Positions 47,038-55,654 of a DNA stretch of 64,000 bases are shown one piece after another. Location: the NCBI GenBank assembly GCA_002256935.1, contig NCGL01000005.1, positions 1 to 64,000 on the forward strand. The letters run 5' to 3'. The translations under genes and the position numbers were made by a program. The stretch comes from Bdellovibrio sp. 28-41-41. GTDB lineage: Bacteria; Bdellovibrionota; Bdellovibrionia; Bdellovibrionales; Bdellovibrionaceae. The first letter of the stretch is position 1. Each line of letters opens with the position of its first letter. Under the pieces are notes generated by a model. It made no database searches. It saw only the letters and a list, made by a program, of their open reading frames with translations, and was not told the DNA's origin.

Positions 47038-48582
47038 TTAGATGTGACTCGGGATCTGTACCCGGAAACGGTCCGGTTCTTTTATAGCGTAATCAATCGG
47101 TAGCTCGACAACGAAACACGTTTGGGCGGATTGGGCATCATAGCGAAGCGATCCTAAATGTTCTTCCACTATGCCCTTAGAAATACTTAAGCCTAATCCA
47201 GTGCCCTTACCAACACCTTTCGTTGTGAAAAATGGCTGCATCATCTTTTTTGCGACCTCATCCGGAATACCCTTGCCAGAATCCATGACTGAAATAACTA
47301 TTTGATCACCGACTTTTTTGGATTCAATCAGCACCCATTTATTTTCAGGCTCGATACCGTCCATAACGGCATCATGTCCGTTGCTCAAAAGATTCATCAG
47401 GACTTGCCCGATCTGAGCGCCTCTACATTGAATTCTGGCATCCTCAATTAAATTCAGTCGTAGTTCAACGCCATGATTTTTAAATCGTTCGCTGCTTAAA
47501 TCCAAAACTTCATTGATGATGGATGACACCCAAACTCTATCAAATGGATCTTTCGTTGAATCGCGTGAAAACGAACGCAAACCCTTTACAATTTTTACGA
47601 TACGATCCGTGGTTGACAAAATTTTTTGAATATCAGTGCGAATCTTGTCGACGTCGATATTTTCATTTTGAATCGCACGATCGATTTGCCGAGCCTTACC
47701 TTGAACAATGGCTAACGGGTTATTGATTTCATGAGCCACCCCGCTGGCCATCTCACCCAGCGTAGCCATTTGAGCGGACTGCAATGCCAGATAGTGAGCT
47801 TCCTTTAACTTCATTTCCGTGTCACGTGTCGATGTAAAATCCCAATTATTACCGACCATGCGCTCAATTTTACCATCGCTATCGTAGAAACAACTGCCCA
47901 CGGCTTTAATAACTTTAATTTGCCCTGCTTTGTCGCGAATTCTAAATTCAGACGAAAAATCTGACTGGCGAGTTTCAAATGTTTCGTTTAACTGCGTTTG
48001 CAAGGCGTCCCTATCATCCTCAACAATGCGGCCCTCAAACGATACATACTCGCCTGTAAACTCGGATTCTGTCATATCAAACAGTTCGTACATGTAAGAG
48101 TCCCAAATGATATGACCTGACTTTAAGTTCCAATCCCAAACACCAAACTTGACGGCTCGAATTGCCAGTTCCAAGCGTTGCTTGATCGAGCTAATCTCTT
48201 TCAAAAGTGATCGCGTTTGAGTGGAGTTAGCTAAATCTTTACGAATTCGTCCCGAAATATCTAAGGCACGTAAAACAAATAATCCATTTTCGTGAGAACT
48301 ACATACAGTAACTTCAAACCAAACAGCCTCGCCCGTGTTATTTCTTAACCGCAAACCAATATTTTGCGGAGTAAAAGCACCAAGCATCGCGCCTCGCAAT
48401 AATCCGATGTCATCGGCATGGATATATTTGAAAATATTTTGGCCGATCAAATCGGCAATCGAGAATCCTGTCTTATCAAGCCATGGCCCCATGGGTTCGC
48501 GAACCGTACCTTCAAGATCCATTGAGCAGAAAAGTTCTGAGGATAGGGTTAGATATTGTTTGTAGGCTTTTAAAAGATCCAT
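47038..48582 (-). CDS. Cytoplasmic PAS-domain sensor histidine kinase
   Basis: A 514-residue soluble kinase with no membrane segment. Two PAS domains (about 10-115 and 135-255; the second contains [16 protein letters not shown] and EFRIRDKAG) sense a small molecule or redox state. They are followed by a HisKA H-box [14 protein letters not shown] with His284 and an HATPase domain with [19 protein letters not shown] and [12 protein letters not shown]. No partner regulator adjoins it. The catalytic half resembles that of the kinase at 30088, so the two may be paralogues. Confidence 0.92.
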   Translation of the reverse strand: MDLLKAYKQYLTLSSELFCSMDLEGTVREPMGPWLDKTGFSIADLIGQNIFKYIHADDIGLLRGAMLGAFTPQNIGLRLRNNTGEAVWFEVTVCSSHENGLFVLRALDISGRIRKDLANSTQTRSLLKEISSIKQRLELAIRAVKFGVWDWNLKSGHIIWDSYMYELFDMTESEFTGEYVSFEGRIVEDDRDALQTQLNETFETRQSDFSSEFRIRDKAGQIKVIKAVGSCFYDSDGKIERMVGNNWDFTSTRDTEMKLKEAHYLALQSAQMATLGEMASGVAHEINNPLAIVQGKARQIDRAIQNENIDVDKIRTDIQKILSTTDRIVKIVKGLRSFSRDSTKDPFDRVWVSSIINEVLDLSSERFKNHGVELRLNLIEDARIQCRGAQIGQVLMNLLSNGHDAVMDGIEPENKWVLIESKKVGDQIVISVMDSGKGIPDEVAKKMMQPFFTTKGVGKGTGLGLSISKGIVEEHLGSLRYDAQSAQTCFVVELPIDYAIKEPDRFRVQIPSHI

Positions 48583-48698
48583 TCTTCCAATACGTTACTA
48601 TTTCGTTGCGAATTTACAACTACCGAAACGGAAAATTTCCTTCTAACGAGTGAAAATATCTTGATGTTAATAAGCTATAAAAAAGGATTTAAGATTTC

Positions 48699-49637
48699 TT
48701 AACGCGCCCAACGATGTTGCAGCTGCAAACCAAAACTCTTTCCAAGACTTGTATTCAGAGGATCACCAAATACCGTCTGATCACTGTAGCTCATCGTCCA
48801 TGACCATTGCTCACCTTGCAAATAGCTCAGCGATAACGCCACTGTGTCCCAGCGCTCTTGACCTTGCCAGCTGCTGTTTCCGTCGCTGAGCTGAGTCTCA
48901 ATTGGATCTTCTTGTGTTCGTGTTAAGCTAAACCCCGCACGATACATCACCCAGTTGAACCCAAAACCAAAACCTAAATTAGATCCTCGTCCCGGACGAA
49001 CCTGTCCTTGAACCAACGACGTTGAAACGTGTTTCTCGAACGAGCGATGCCATTCAAGCATTACGAATACATCCCACAATGCCCATGACTTTGTTAACAT
49101 TGTGCCAACGCCCATCGCCCAAAACCCATTACCGCGTGAATCTAAACCACCAACTTCAGAATCCGCGCGTGATTTACCCGTGGGAATCGTGGCTTGAATA
49201 AAACCAATTCCTTTAGGTCGATACGGATTGTAATTCCAGTCGGATAGGTATTCGTAGCTCAATGAGGCTGCGATATCGCCAAGTCCTGAATAACTGTCGC
49301 TACCGTATTGCCGTTGGATGATGGGCATCGATACACCCGCTTGCCAGCGATCACTGATAATGTGAGCACCTTCCAATTTTATCGTTTGAACTTGTTGATG
49401 TTGATCCCAGCGACGCCAAATGCCTTGGCTATCCACATTGTCGACAGAGACATCCATTCGCCCGTAGGAGGCCGAGAACTGCGCGCGATCATCGCTGATA
49501 ATCATCGTTGGCACTGACATGCCACCACCACAGCAGGCGGCAGAGCGTGCGAAATCACAGAATGCTAATATTAAAAGTAAACTAGATAGTGATCGCAACA
49601 ACGGCGCCGTCCACTTGTTTACTGTTTGACTGTTCAT
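48699..49637 (-). CDS. Outer-membrane transporter-like barrel with Cys-Cys motif
   Basis: A 312-residue exported protein; the signal peptide ends near FARSAAC. Just after it is CCGGGMS, a compact cysteine pair at the mature N-terminus that could bind a metal. The remainder has beta-barrel strands (FGFGFNWVMYRAGFSLTR) and family-like GLGDIAASLSYEYL, resembling uncharacterised transporter-type barrels. Its start overlaps the preceding gene by 56 nt, so it is likely translationally coupled to it. It is third in the redoxin/FixH-like/barrel run. Confidence 0.7.
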   Translation of the reverse strand: MNSQTVNKWTAPLLRSLSSLLLILAFCDFARSAACCGGGMSVPTMIISDDRAQFSASYGRMDVSVDNVDSQGIWRRWDQHQQVQTIKLEGAHIISDRWQAGVSMPIIQRQYGSDSYSGLGDIAASLSYEYLSDWNYNPYRPKGIGFIQATIPTGKSRADSEVGGLDSRGNGFWAMGVGTMLTKSWALWDVFVMLEWHRSFEKHVSTSLVQGQVRPGRGSNLGFGFGFNWVMYRAGFSLTRTQEDPIETQLSDGNSSWQGQERWDTVALSLSYLQGEQWSWTMSYSDQTVFGDPLNTSLGKSFGLQLQHRWAR

Positions 49638-50061
49638 TTTCTTTTACGGAAAAACGAATTTCCCAATCTCCAGGCATAATGAAAAACACTTTGCTGGCTC
49701 TGTAAGTTCCCACATCTAAACGTGTCGTCTGTGTAGGCGATGATCCATGCCCCATTCCCGGCATCCACAGAATAACTTCAGGTACTTGAGTTGCATCCAA
49801 CTCAACAGGTGTTTGATCGAATTGATTTTGTCGAAAGATTTTAAAAATTAAACTACCGGGCTGGGATGCCGTTGGCTTTGCTTCCCAATACCAAGATAAG
49901 CAATACTTAGATTCAGAAAACGTAATCGAACAATCGGCTTTATTTTCTTCTTGAGCGATTTTGTTTTCCGTCGCGCCAGATTCTTGAACATATTTAGGCT
50001 GAGCACAACCGACCAATTGCAAAACTAAAAATAGACAAACAAAACTGCGTTTACCAAACAT
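49582..50061 (-). CDS. FixH/YtkA-like lipoprotein
   Basis: A 159-residue lipoprotein (signal ends LQLVGC, Cys19). The mature domain matches the small beta-sandwich FixH/YtkA-type pattern: ILWMPGMGHGSSP, with the Met and His cluster, then VFFIMPGDWEIRFSV. Such domains are found with copper handling and oxidase assembly. It overlaps the redoxin gene upstream by 11 nt and the barrel gene downstream by 56 nt. Confidence 0.75.
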   Translation of the reverse strand: MFGKRSFVCLFLVLQLVGCAQPKYVQESGATENKIAQEENKADCSITFSESKYCLSWYWEAKPTASQPGSLIFKIFRQNQFDQTPVELDATQVPEVILWMPGMGHGSSPTQTTRLDVGTYRASKVFFIMPGDWEIRFSVKENEQSNSKQVDGAVVAITI

Positions 50062-50617
50062 TTTTTTCTCCGCGCGAAATCACGCAACCTAACGTTCGCC
50101 CCTCTTCCATAGTGACCGGTTTGTCATCATGAATATTCATCAAAGCTTCGCGTAAAAATTTTCTATCCGCCGTGGCAAATTGGCGACTACTCGACACGCC
50201 GCCTTGATATAAAACTTTTCCATCACTATTCATAACAAAAGCGTGTGGTGTTTTAAAGGCTTTATAGCGATCGGCTAACTCTAGATTTTTATCTTTGATT
50301 ACCGGGAATTCTAATCCAGCCCGTTTGAAGTAGTCTTGAGCTAACTCATTAGTTTCATCCGCGTTTGAATTAACCGCGACAAATGAAAACTCGGGGTAGT
50401 CTTTATGCAGGCTCTTCACTTCTACAATGTGGCTATCAGAACACGGGCATTTCGCAGAAAGAAACACGACTACGATTCCTTTTTTTCCCTCAGCCGTTTG
50501 GTGAATCGGCGCTTTAGCCAGGACATCCGCACCGTCTACGATGCTCAAATTTATAGCAGAAAAAGAAGAAAGACTCCATACTACCAAGGATAATAATACT
50601 ATGTTTCTCATACCCAT
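50051..50617 (-). CDS. Exported redoxin (AhpC/TSA or thioredoxin-like) protein
   Basis: A 188-residue thioredoxin-fold protein with a signal peptide (ending SSFSA). The active-site region is FLSAKCPCSDSH at about residue 55: two cysteines one residue apart (CPC) rather than CxxC, followed by a peroxiredoxin-like FVAVNSNADET. The cis-Pro segment is KTPHAFVMNSDG. It could be a peroxiredoxin, a thiol-redox partner or a metallochaperone. It leads the operon-like run with the FixH-like protein and the barrel and is divergent from the zinc protein at 50732. Confidence 0.82.
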   Translation of the reverse strand: MGMRNIVLLSLVVWSLSSFSAINLSIVDGADVLAKAPIHQTAEGKKGIVVVFLSAKCPCSDSHIVEVKSLHKDYPEFSFVAVNSNADETNELAQDYFKRAGLEFPVIKDKNLELADRYKAFKTPHAFVMNSDGKVLYQGGVSSSRQFATADRKFLREALMNIHDDKPVTMEEGRTLGCVISRGEKNVW

Positions 50618-50731
50618 ATTGATAACTCACTATTTCATAAAAGTGGAGTGCCTTCTTTAATTTTTTTTGCTACGACAAAGCTAGATCTGCCTGAAAGCGC
50701 TCATCAGCATTAATTTTAATTGCGGGGATTT

Positions 50732-51238
50732 ATGAAATCTACATTTGCCATTCTAGTTTTCACTTCTGTTTTCGTACTTGCCAAAGAAAAACATCAGCAT
50801 CGCGAGCACGGCTCTCATAGCCACGGTCATGCGGATCTGTCGATTGCGTTTGATGGATTAAACGGACAGATCGAATTTAAATCCCCGGCTGAAAGCGTCG
50901 TTGGTTTTGAATACGCGCCTAAAACCGACAAAGATAAAAGCAAACTTACGACAGCGATTAACGATTTTGAATCTAAAATCACAACGTATATTCAATTTGA
51001 TTCTAGTTTGGGCTGCAAAGTAGAGAAAAAATCAATCGATTTGGTCGCTGAAGGATCTCATGCTGACTTCATCGCTAAATTTATTTTGTCGTGCATTAAA
51101 CCAGTGAATGGAACGACGGTAACTTTTGATTTTACGGGACTAAAGAAACTCAAAGATATTGATGCGACGGTACTGATAGAAGAACTGCAATTAAAAGCTG
51201 AGATTAAATCGAAAAAGACGAAACTGGAAATCAAATAA
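50732..51238 (+). CDS. ZrgA-like zinc uptake periplasmic protein (DUF2796)
   Basis: A 168-residue exported protein. The ATG at 50732 is preferred over 50720 because GGGGAT precedes it. The mature N-terminus is histidine-rich (KHQHREHGSHSHGHADL), typical of ZrgA/DUF2796 proteins that bind zinc in the periplasm. The C-terminal half has ADFIAKFILSCIKP and a TGL..LKDIDATVL segment as in that family. It is divergent from the redoxin cluster with a 114-nt shared upstream region in which I cannot see a convincing Zur box. Confidence 0.8.
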   Translation: MKSTFAILVFTSVFVLAKEKHQHREHGSHSHGHADLSIAFDGLNGQIEFKSPAESVVGFEYAPKTDKDKSKLTTAINDFESKITTYIQFDSSLGCKVEKKSIDLVAEGSHADFIAKFILSCIKPVNGTTVTFDFTGLKKLKDIDATVLIEELQLKAEIKSKKTKLEIK

Positions 51239-51264
51239 ACAGACTCCCTAACACAGCCAGCAAA

Positions 51265-51346
51265 CAGAATTCTGCATACCGTTCTGAATACAGAATACTG
51301 ATGCCAGTATTCTGTATTCTGGAAAGAATACTGAATTCAGTATTCT
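51265..51346. repeat. Cluster of nested perfect palindromes
   Basis: Three inverted repeats built from one word lie in 82 nt: CAGAATTCTG (51265-51274), a perfect 15-bp stem with a 4-nt loop (51286-51300 with 51305-51319), and a perfect 22-bp palindrome (51325-51346). All use GAATAC/GTATTC and CAGAAT units. They fill the gap between the zinc-protein gene and the convergent helicase gene and end 2 nt before the helicase stop. They could be terminators, a protein-binding site or a small inverted-repeat element. Confidence 0.85.
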
Positions 51347-51347
51347 G

Positions 51348-52766
51348 CTACCATTCTTTCTGGTGAGTATTTGTCGTTTTGAATCCGGTCTTGTGACGAG
51401 CCGGCTGCTGCGCTTGCGCCTGACCTTCTGGTCTCGGTTTACGGCTATCGCCACCAAAACGTGGTTTACCATTACCGCCACCCGATCCGCCACCACCATT
51501 TGGTCTTTGACCAAATTTAGGACGGAAACTGCGTTTATTATCACGACGTCCTTCAATAGCGGCTTTGGCTTTACCCGACGACATTGTACGTGCGTTCTCT
51601 GCCGAGTCCGAATGGAATGTGCTGTCACGATCCACAGTGATTTCAATTTTGATTAGTTTTTCGATATCGCGAAGGTATGACTTTTCTTCATGATCGCAGA
51701 ATGAAATCGCGATGCCAGAATGTCCGGCACGTGCGGTACGACCAATTCTGTGTACGTAACTTTCTGGATCATTAGGTAATTCGTAATTAATAACGTGTGA
51801 AATTTCATCGATATCAATACCACGAGCCACGATGTCCGTTGCCACTAATACTTTGTTACGCCCAGAACGTAAGTTCTCTAATGCTTGCTGACGCGCATTT
51901 TGAGATTTGTTTCCATGGATCGCTTGTGTCGGGATCGCGTTTTTTGCTAATGTTTCAGCTAAACGATTGGCACCATGTTTCGTGCGCGTAAAGATAATAA
52001 CTTTTTTAAGAGATTTGTTTGTGCGGAAAAGATCTAGTAATAAATCTTTCTTACGAGCCTTATCTACAAACATTACAGATTGTTGAATTTTATCAACTGT
52101 TGAAGCCACCGGAGTGACTTTAACGTGAACAGGGTCTGTCAATAATGAATCCGCTAAACCGCGAATTTCAGTAGGCATCGTTGCTGAGAAAAACAGATTC
52201 TGACGTTTTGGTGGCAATAATTTAACGACTCGGCGAACATCAGGCAAGAAACCCATATCCAGCATACGATCGGCTTCATCTAGAACGAAAATTTCTAAGC
52301 CATTTAGAACCAAGTGACGTTGTTGAATTAAATCCAGCAAACGACCGGGAGTCGCAACAAGTACGTCCACACCTTGAGACAAGGCGCGAACTTGTTCTTG
52401 TTGTCCAACACCACCGAAAATGACCGCCGCTTTGAACTGAGTGAATTTACCGTAAGTTTTAAAGCTATCGTAAATCTGAACAGTCAATTCACGAGTGGGA
52501 CTGATAACTAACACACGTGTGTGTTTTGGCTTTAATTGAACTTTATTTTTAATAATGTGATTTAAAATCGGAAGCGCAAAAGCCGCGGTTTTACCCGTTC
52601 CTGTTTGAGCCGCTCCTAGAATGTCTTTTCCAAGCAATACTTGCGGAATAGATTGTTCCTGAATAGGTGTTGGTTTTGTGTAACCAGTTGCTTCGATAGC
52701 TTTTAAAAGAGCCGGATCCAAAGCAAGGTCAGTGAATAGAAGATTGGTATTTGAATTTGTAGTCAT
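51348..52766 (-). CDS. rhlE: DEAD-box RNA helicase, RhlE type
   Basis: ATP-dependent RNA helicase, 472 residues. All motifs are present in order: Q motif PTPIQEQSI, Walker A AQTGTGKTAA, PTRELTVQ, TPGRLLD, DEAD in VLDEADRMLD, FSATMP, then the second lobe with HGNKSQNARQ, VATDIVARGID and HRIGRTARAG. The C-terminal tail of about 100 residues is Gly/Arg/Lys-rich (GGGGSGGGNGKPRFGG), an RNA-binding extension common in RhlE. Its role in RNA turnover or ribosome assembly is by family. It is flanked downstream by the palindrome cluster. Confidence 0.93.
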   Translation of the reverse strand: MTTNSNTNLLFTDLALDPALLKAIEATGYTKPTPIQEQSIPQVLLGKDILGAAQTGTGKTAAFALPILNHIIKNKVQLKPKHTRVLVISPTRELTVQIYDSFKTYGKFTQFKAAVIFGGVGQQEQVRALSQGVDVLVATPGRLLDLIQQRHLVLNGLEIFVLDEADRMLDMGFLPDVRRVVKLLPPKRQNLFFSATMPTEIRGLADSLLTDPVHVKVTPVASTVDKIQQSVMFVDKARKKDLLLDLFRTNKSLKKVIIFTRTKHGANRLAETLAKNAIPTQAIHGNKSQNARQQALENLRSGRNKVLVATDIVARGIDIDEISHVINYELPNDPESYVHRIGRTARAGHSGIAISFCDHEEKSYLRDIEKLIKIEITVDRDSTFHSDSAENARTMSSGKAKAAIEGRRDNKRSFRPKFGQRPNGGGGSGGGNGKPRFGGDSRKPRPEGQAQAQQPARHKTGFKTTNTHQKEW

Positions 52767-52888
52767 GTGTCCGCACTATATAGCAGGTCCCGCTATCCCC
52801 ATACAACCAACTTTCACGGTGAAAAGATTATAGTGACGGTAAACATAGATTAATGCTCCAATAAAGGCATAGCGAATGTGGGAGCTTT

Positions 52889-53605
52889 ATGAAGTCGTTA
52901 TTAGTCACTTTTCCATTTATTACATTATTGTTCACAAACACTGTTTTTGCCGGCTCGGCGTCCCTCGCCCCGGGAGAGTATATTGCAGAACATGGCCGAG
53001 GCACCCTGCTCGTAACAGCCCGAAAAAAAGGCCTATACTTTAAAATCAATGCCTACGGAGCCAATGGCCATTCGTGCTTTGCCGAAGGCATTGCGGAAAA
53101 CAATATTAACATCCAAAAAGTCGATGGCCTAAACGAATCCTGTACAATTACATTTACTCCAAAGGCCGACCTCGTTGTTGTCAGCGCCAGCGAAGATGGC
53201 TGCCAAGGTTTCTGCGGCGCCCGCGCGAGTTTAGCTCAAGAGTATTTCAAAACGGATGAAGTTTGCCTTAGTAAAAACAAAAGTAAAAGCCTAAAGCTGT
53301 TTAAAACCTACTATTCAAAAAAGACCTACGATTTAGCCGAGAAAACATTGCGCACAGTTTTTGATTCATGCAAAAAATATATGTCGATATTTGAACAGCT
53401 TGAAATTATCAACGACCTGGCTGTGACGTATAAGAATTTAAATAAAAAAGACGAGTGCGTAAGCTTGATCAAGCCTTTTGATGAAACCGCAGACATGAGT
53501 GAATCGGACATCAAGGAAGGCTACCCGCCAGGGGATGCTGATAATTTATTACCTCTTGCCAAAAAATTGAAATTCAACCGCGAATTATGTCGCGGTTTGA
53601 AATAA
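52889..53605 (+). CDS. Secreted Cys-containing protein of unknown function
   Basis: A 238-residue protein with a signal peptide (ending NTVFAG) and a GGGAG ribosome-binding site. Residues about 25-110 form a small beta-rich domain with cysteines (HSCFAE, ESCTITF, DGCQGFCGAR). The C-terminal half (about 120-238) is helical, with TPR-like elements (YDLAEKTLRTVFDSCKKY, EQLEIINDLAVTYKNLNKKDEC). I do not recognise a family. Confidence 0.6.
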   Translation: MKSLLVTFPFITLLFTNTVFAGSASLAPGEYIAEHGRGTLLVTARKKGLYFKINAYGANGHSCFAEGIAENNINIQKVDGLNESCTITFTPKADLVVVSASEDGCQGFCGARASLAQEYFKTDEVCLSKNKSKSLKLFKTYYSKKTYDLAEKTLRTVFDSCKKYMSIFEQLEIINDLAVTYKNLNKKDECVSLIKPFDETADMSESDIKEGYPPGDADNLLPLAKKLKFNRELCRGLK

Positions 53606-53676
53606 GATCTAACTAGAAATAGTCTTTAAATGAACGGCGATGCTATCCCTTTTGTTCATTTGAACATTATTGTGGA

Positions 53677-53843
53677 CAGTCAGGCCGGCAGACTGGCAAA
53701 CAGTCAGACAGTTCCAGGGTCCAATCCAGATACATAGGTAACATATTTGTCCAGAGACATGGGTAACACTTAATCTAGTCACGACGGGAGGACCACCTGT
53801 GCCAGGACCTGTTTGCCAGCTTGACTGCCTGCCCGGCTGACTG
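53677..53843. mobile_element. MITE-like inverted-repeat element or IS remnant
   Basis: Imperfect terminal inverted repeats at 53677-53703 and 53809-53843 share a 15-nt outer block (one differing position pair) and the 11-nt block CTGGCAAACAG exactly. The right copy carries an 8-9-nt extra piece between them. The centre contains two direct repeats, ACATAGGTAACA (53732-53743) and ACATGGGTAACA (53757-53768), 25 nt apart, of a type I associate with ends of IS elements. There is no transposase. Classed as MITE-like or a deletion remnant. Confidence 0.55.
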
Positions 53844-53908
53844 ACGCTCGGAAAAGAAGTATCTAAAACCAACACAAAGTCATTCAAAGTTAGCTTTCGT
53901 GACCTGGG
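53844..53908. other. Remaining intergenic sequence after the repeat element
   Basis: The gap from 53606 to 53908 is gene-free. The repeat element fills most of it, and I see nothing further except a possible end signal for the DusC-like gene. A frame spanning 53609-53887 on the minus strand is not protein-like. Confidence 0.45.
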
Positions 53909-54913
53909 TCAGACCAGTATAGATGCCGTTAACCGTGCTCTGAAGTCGTCTGGATTTTTAATCACTTTAATATCATTGAACAATACTTTAGCTTCGTTTG
54001 AACGAAGGGCAAGGCCTCTCAGCCATTGTTTTGTTCTTGCGGTAGCGAAGTAGCCGTTAACGTAGTCTGTAGAGCGGTCGAAGAAGGTCTGCATAACTTC
54101 AGAAGATACGCGCCATTCGTTTTCAATATCACACGCCAATGATTCCGTCGCGTAATTCTCTAACGCCTCTTCGGCCGCTAGGTGGCTGCGAATTTTATTA
54201 AATAAAAATGGATCACTCATGATCCCGCGGCCGATCATAAAACGATCGCAGCCTGTCTCTTGTCGACAGCGAATGAAATCGCTGACGGAAAAAATATCTC
54301 CATTGGCAACGATCGGTATCGACTTTACCTGCTCTTTGATTTTTGGAATCCAGTTCCAGTGCGCGGGTGGCTTATAGCCATCCATTTTTGTACGGCAATG
54401 AACTGTTAAATGAGACGCTCCGGCCTCTTCCACCGCTTTAGCGTTATCTAAGCACACTGAAGGATCATCAAAGCCCAAGCGAATTTTTGCCGTCACTGGA
54501 ATATGCGCAGGAACGGCTTTACGGACGGTACTGACGATCGTAAAAATCCGATCGCATGATTTTAGCAAGGTCGCGCCGCCATCGTGGCGATTCACTGTCT
54601 TGGCTGGGCAACCAAAATTTAAATCGATGCCCATGGCGCCCATTTCGACGGCACGAATTGCATTTTCTGCTAAAGGCAACGCCTGACCGCCCAATAGCTG
54701 AACATAGACCGGTATTCCTGAACGTGTTTTTGATCCCGTTAATAGTTCCGGGCAATAGCGCAAAAATATCGCATTAGGATGAAGCTTGTCGGTCACGCGC
54801 ATGAATTCAGTGGTACAGAAATCAATTCCACCCTGACTCGTCAGCAGGTCACGTAGAACATAATCAGTTACACCTTCCATCGGTGCTAAATACAGAATTG
54901 GGGATGTCTTCAT
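53909..54913 (-). CDS. dusC: tRNA-dihydrouridine synthase, DusC-like
   Basis: FMN enzyme reducing uridine to dihydrouridine in tRNA. The 334-residue sequence shows LAPMEGVTDYVLR, VYVQLLGGQALPLAENA, the catalytic Cys in NFGCPAKTVNRHDGG, KIRLGFDD, VHCRTKMDGY and IGRGIMSDP. Spacing and the CPEL..GSKTRSG segment are closer to DusC (U16) than to DusA or DusB, so the symbol is a best guess by subfamily. The gene is divergent from rsmG with a 126-nt gap. Confidence 0.85.
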   Translation of the reverse strand: MKTSPILYLAPMEGVTDYVLRDLLTSQGGIDFCTTEFMRVTDKLHPNAIFLRYCPELLTGSKTRSGIPVYVQLLGGQALPLAENAIRAVEMGAMGIDLNFGCPAKTVNRHDGGATLLKSCDRIFTIVSTVRKAVPAHIPVTAKIRLGFDDPSVCLDNAKAVEEAGASHLTVHCRTKMDGYKPPAHWNWIPKIKEQVKSIPIVANGDIFSVSDFIRCRQETGCDRFMIGRGIMSDPFLFNKIRSHLAAEEALENYATESLACDIENEWRVSSEVMQTFFDRSTDYVNGYFATARTKQWLRGLALRSNEAKVLFNDIKVIKNPDDFRARLTASILV

Positions 54914-55039
54914 TGGTTGTGGTTTTTATCACCGAATGACAGCCGCCACAAGAGGGTTGTTTCAGCAGTATTTACATCATCAACAAACCCGATAGATATT
55001 TGCTTCCGACTGGCTAGAAATTGAGTTAATCTCTGGCGC

Positions 55040-55654
55040 ATGCATTTTGAGGCCAGAATCCCCCTAATACTTGAACTTGGTTTTCGCGAAGATGGCATTG
55101 ATGCCCTTAAATCCTACGTAGATTTGCTTTGGAAATCCAACGAGGAGTTAAATCTTATTAGTCGTAAAATGACGTTCAATGAGCTGATTGATAATCATAT
55201 CATCGATGGGCTCTTACCACTTAAGATGTTTCCTAAAGAAGTTACAAACGTTGCGGATTTTGGATCTGGCGGAGGAATTCCCGGCGTTGTTTACGCAATC
55301 CATTTTTCTAAAATCGCCTTCACTCTTTTTGAAAAAAGTGCAAAGAAACGAGAATTCTTAGAGGGCTGCCACGCCATTGCCTCTAATTTGAAAATTCAGG
55401 GCGAAATTCCCCCACACTTGACGGACTATGATTTAGTTACGGCGCGCGCGTTTAAGCCGCTGGATGTGATTTTAGACATTAGTCGAAATTACTATAAGCA
55501 AGGCGGTCACTACTTTTTATTAAAAGGTCGTCGCGAAAAGATCGATGAAGAAATTGAACTTAGTAAAAAGAAATTCAAAGACTTAAAGATTGCAATCCAT
55601 CCTCTTAAATCACCGATTTTGGAGGTCGAACGTCATCTGGTAACGAATCTGTAA
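55040..55654 (+). CDS. rsmG: 16S rRNA (guanine-527-N7) methyltransferase
   Basis: Methylates G527 of 16S rRNA. A 204-residue Rossmann-type enzyme with the N-terminal helical cap (LWKSNEELNLISRKM, residues 30-44), a SAM loop VADFGSGGGIPG (71-82) and EKSAKKREFL just after. The later TARAFKPLDVILD and LLKGRREKIDEEI fit RsmG. The 3' end overlaps the convergent rhomboid gene by 50 nt. In many bacteria rsmG sits with gidA and parA near the origin; that context is absent here. Confidence 0.9.
   Translation: MHFEARIPLILELGFREDGIDALKSYVDLLWKSNEELNLISRKMTFNELIDNHIIDGLLPLKMFPKEVTNVADFGSGGGIPGVVYAIHFSKIAFTLFEKSAKKREFLEGCHAIASNLKIQGEIPPHLTDYDLVTARAFKPLDVILDISRNYYKQGGHYFLLKGRREKIDEEIELSKKKFKDLKIAIHPLKSPILEVERHLVTNL

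Noticed and set aside
50618..50731. Zur or copper-sensor operator in the divergent gap
   Set aside because: No convincing palindrome of the expected type could be read.
51248..51646. 132-residue minus-strand frame overlapping the helicase 3' end
   Set aside because: It is an alternative reading of the Gly/Arg-rich helicase tail and the palindromes, with no start site support and no protein-like composition.
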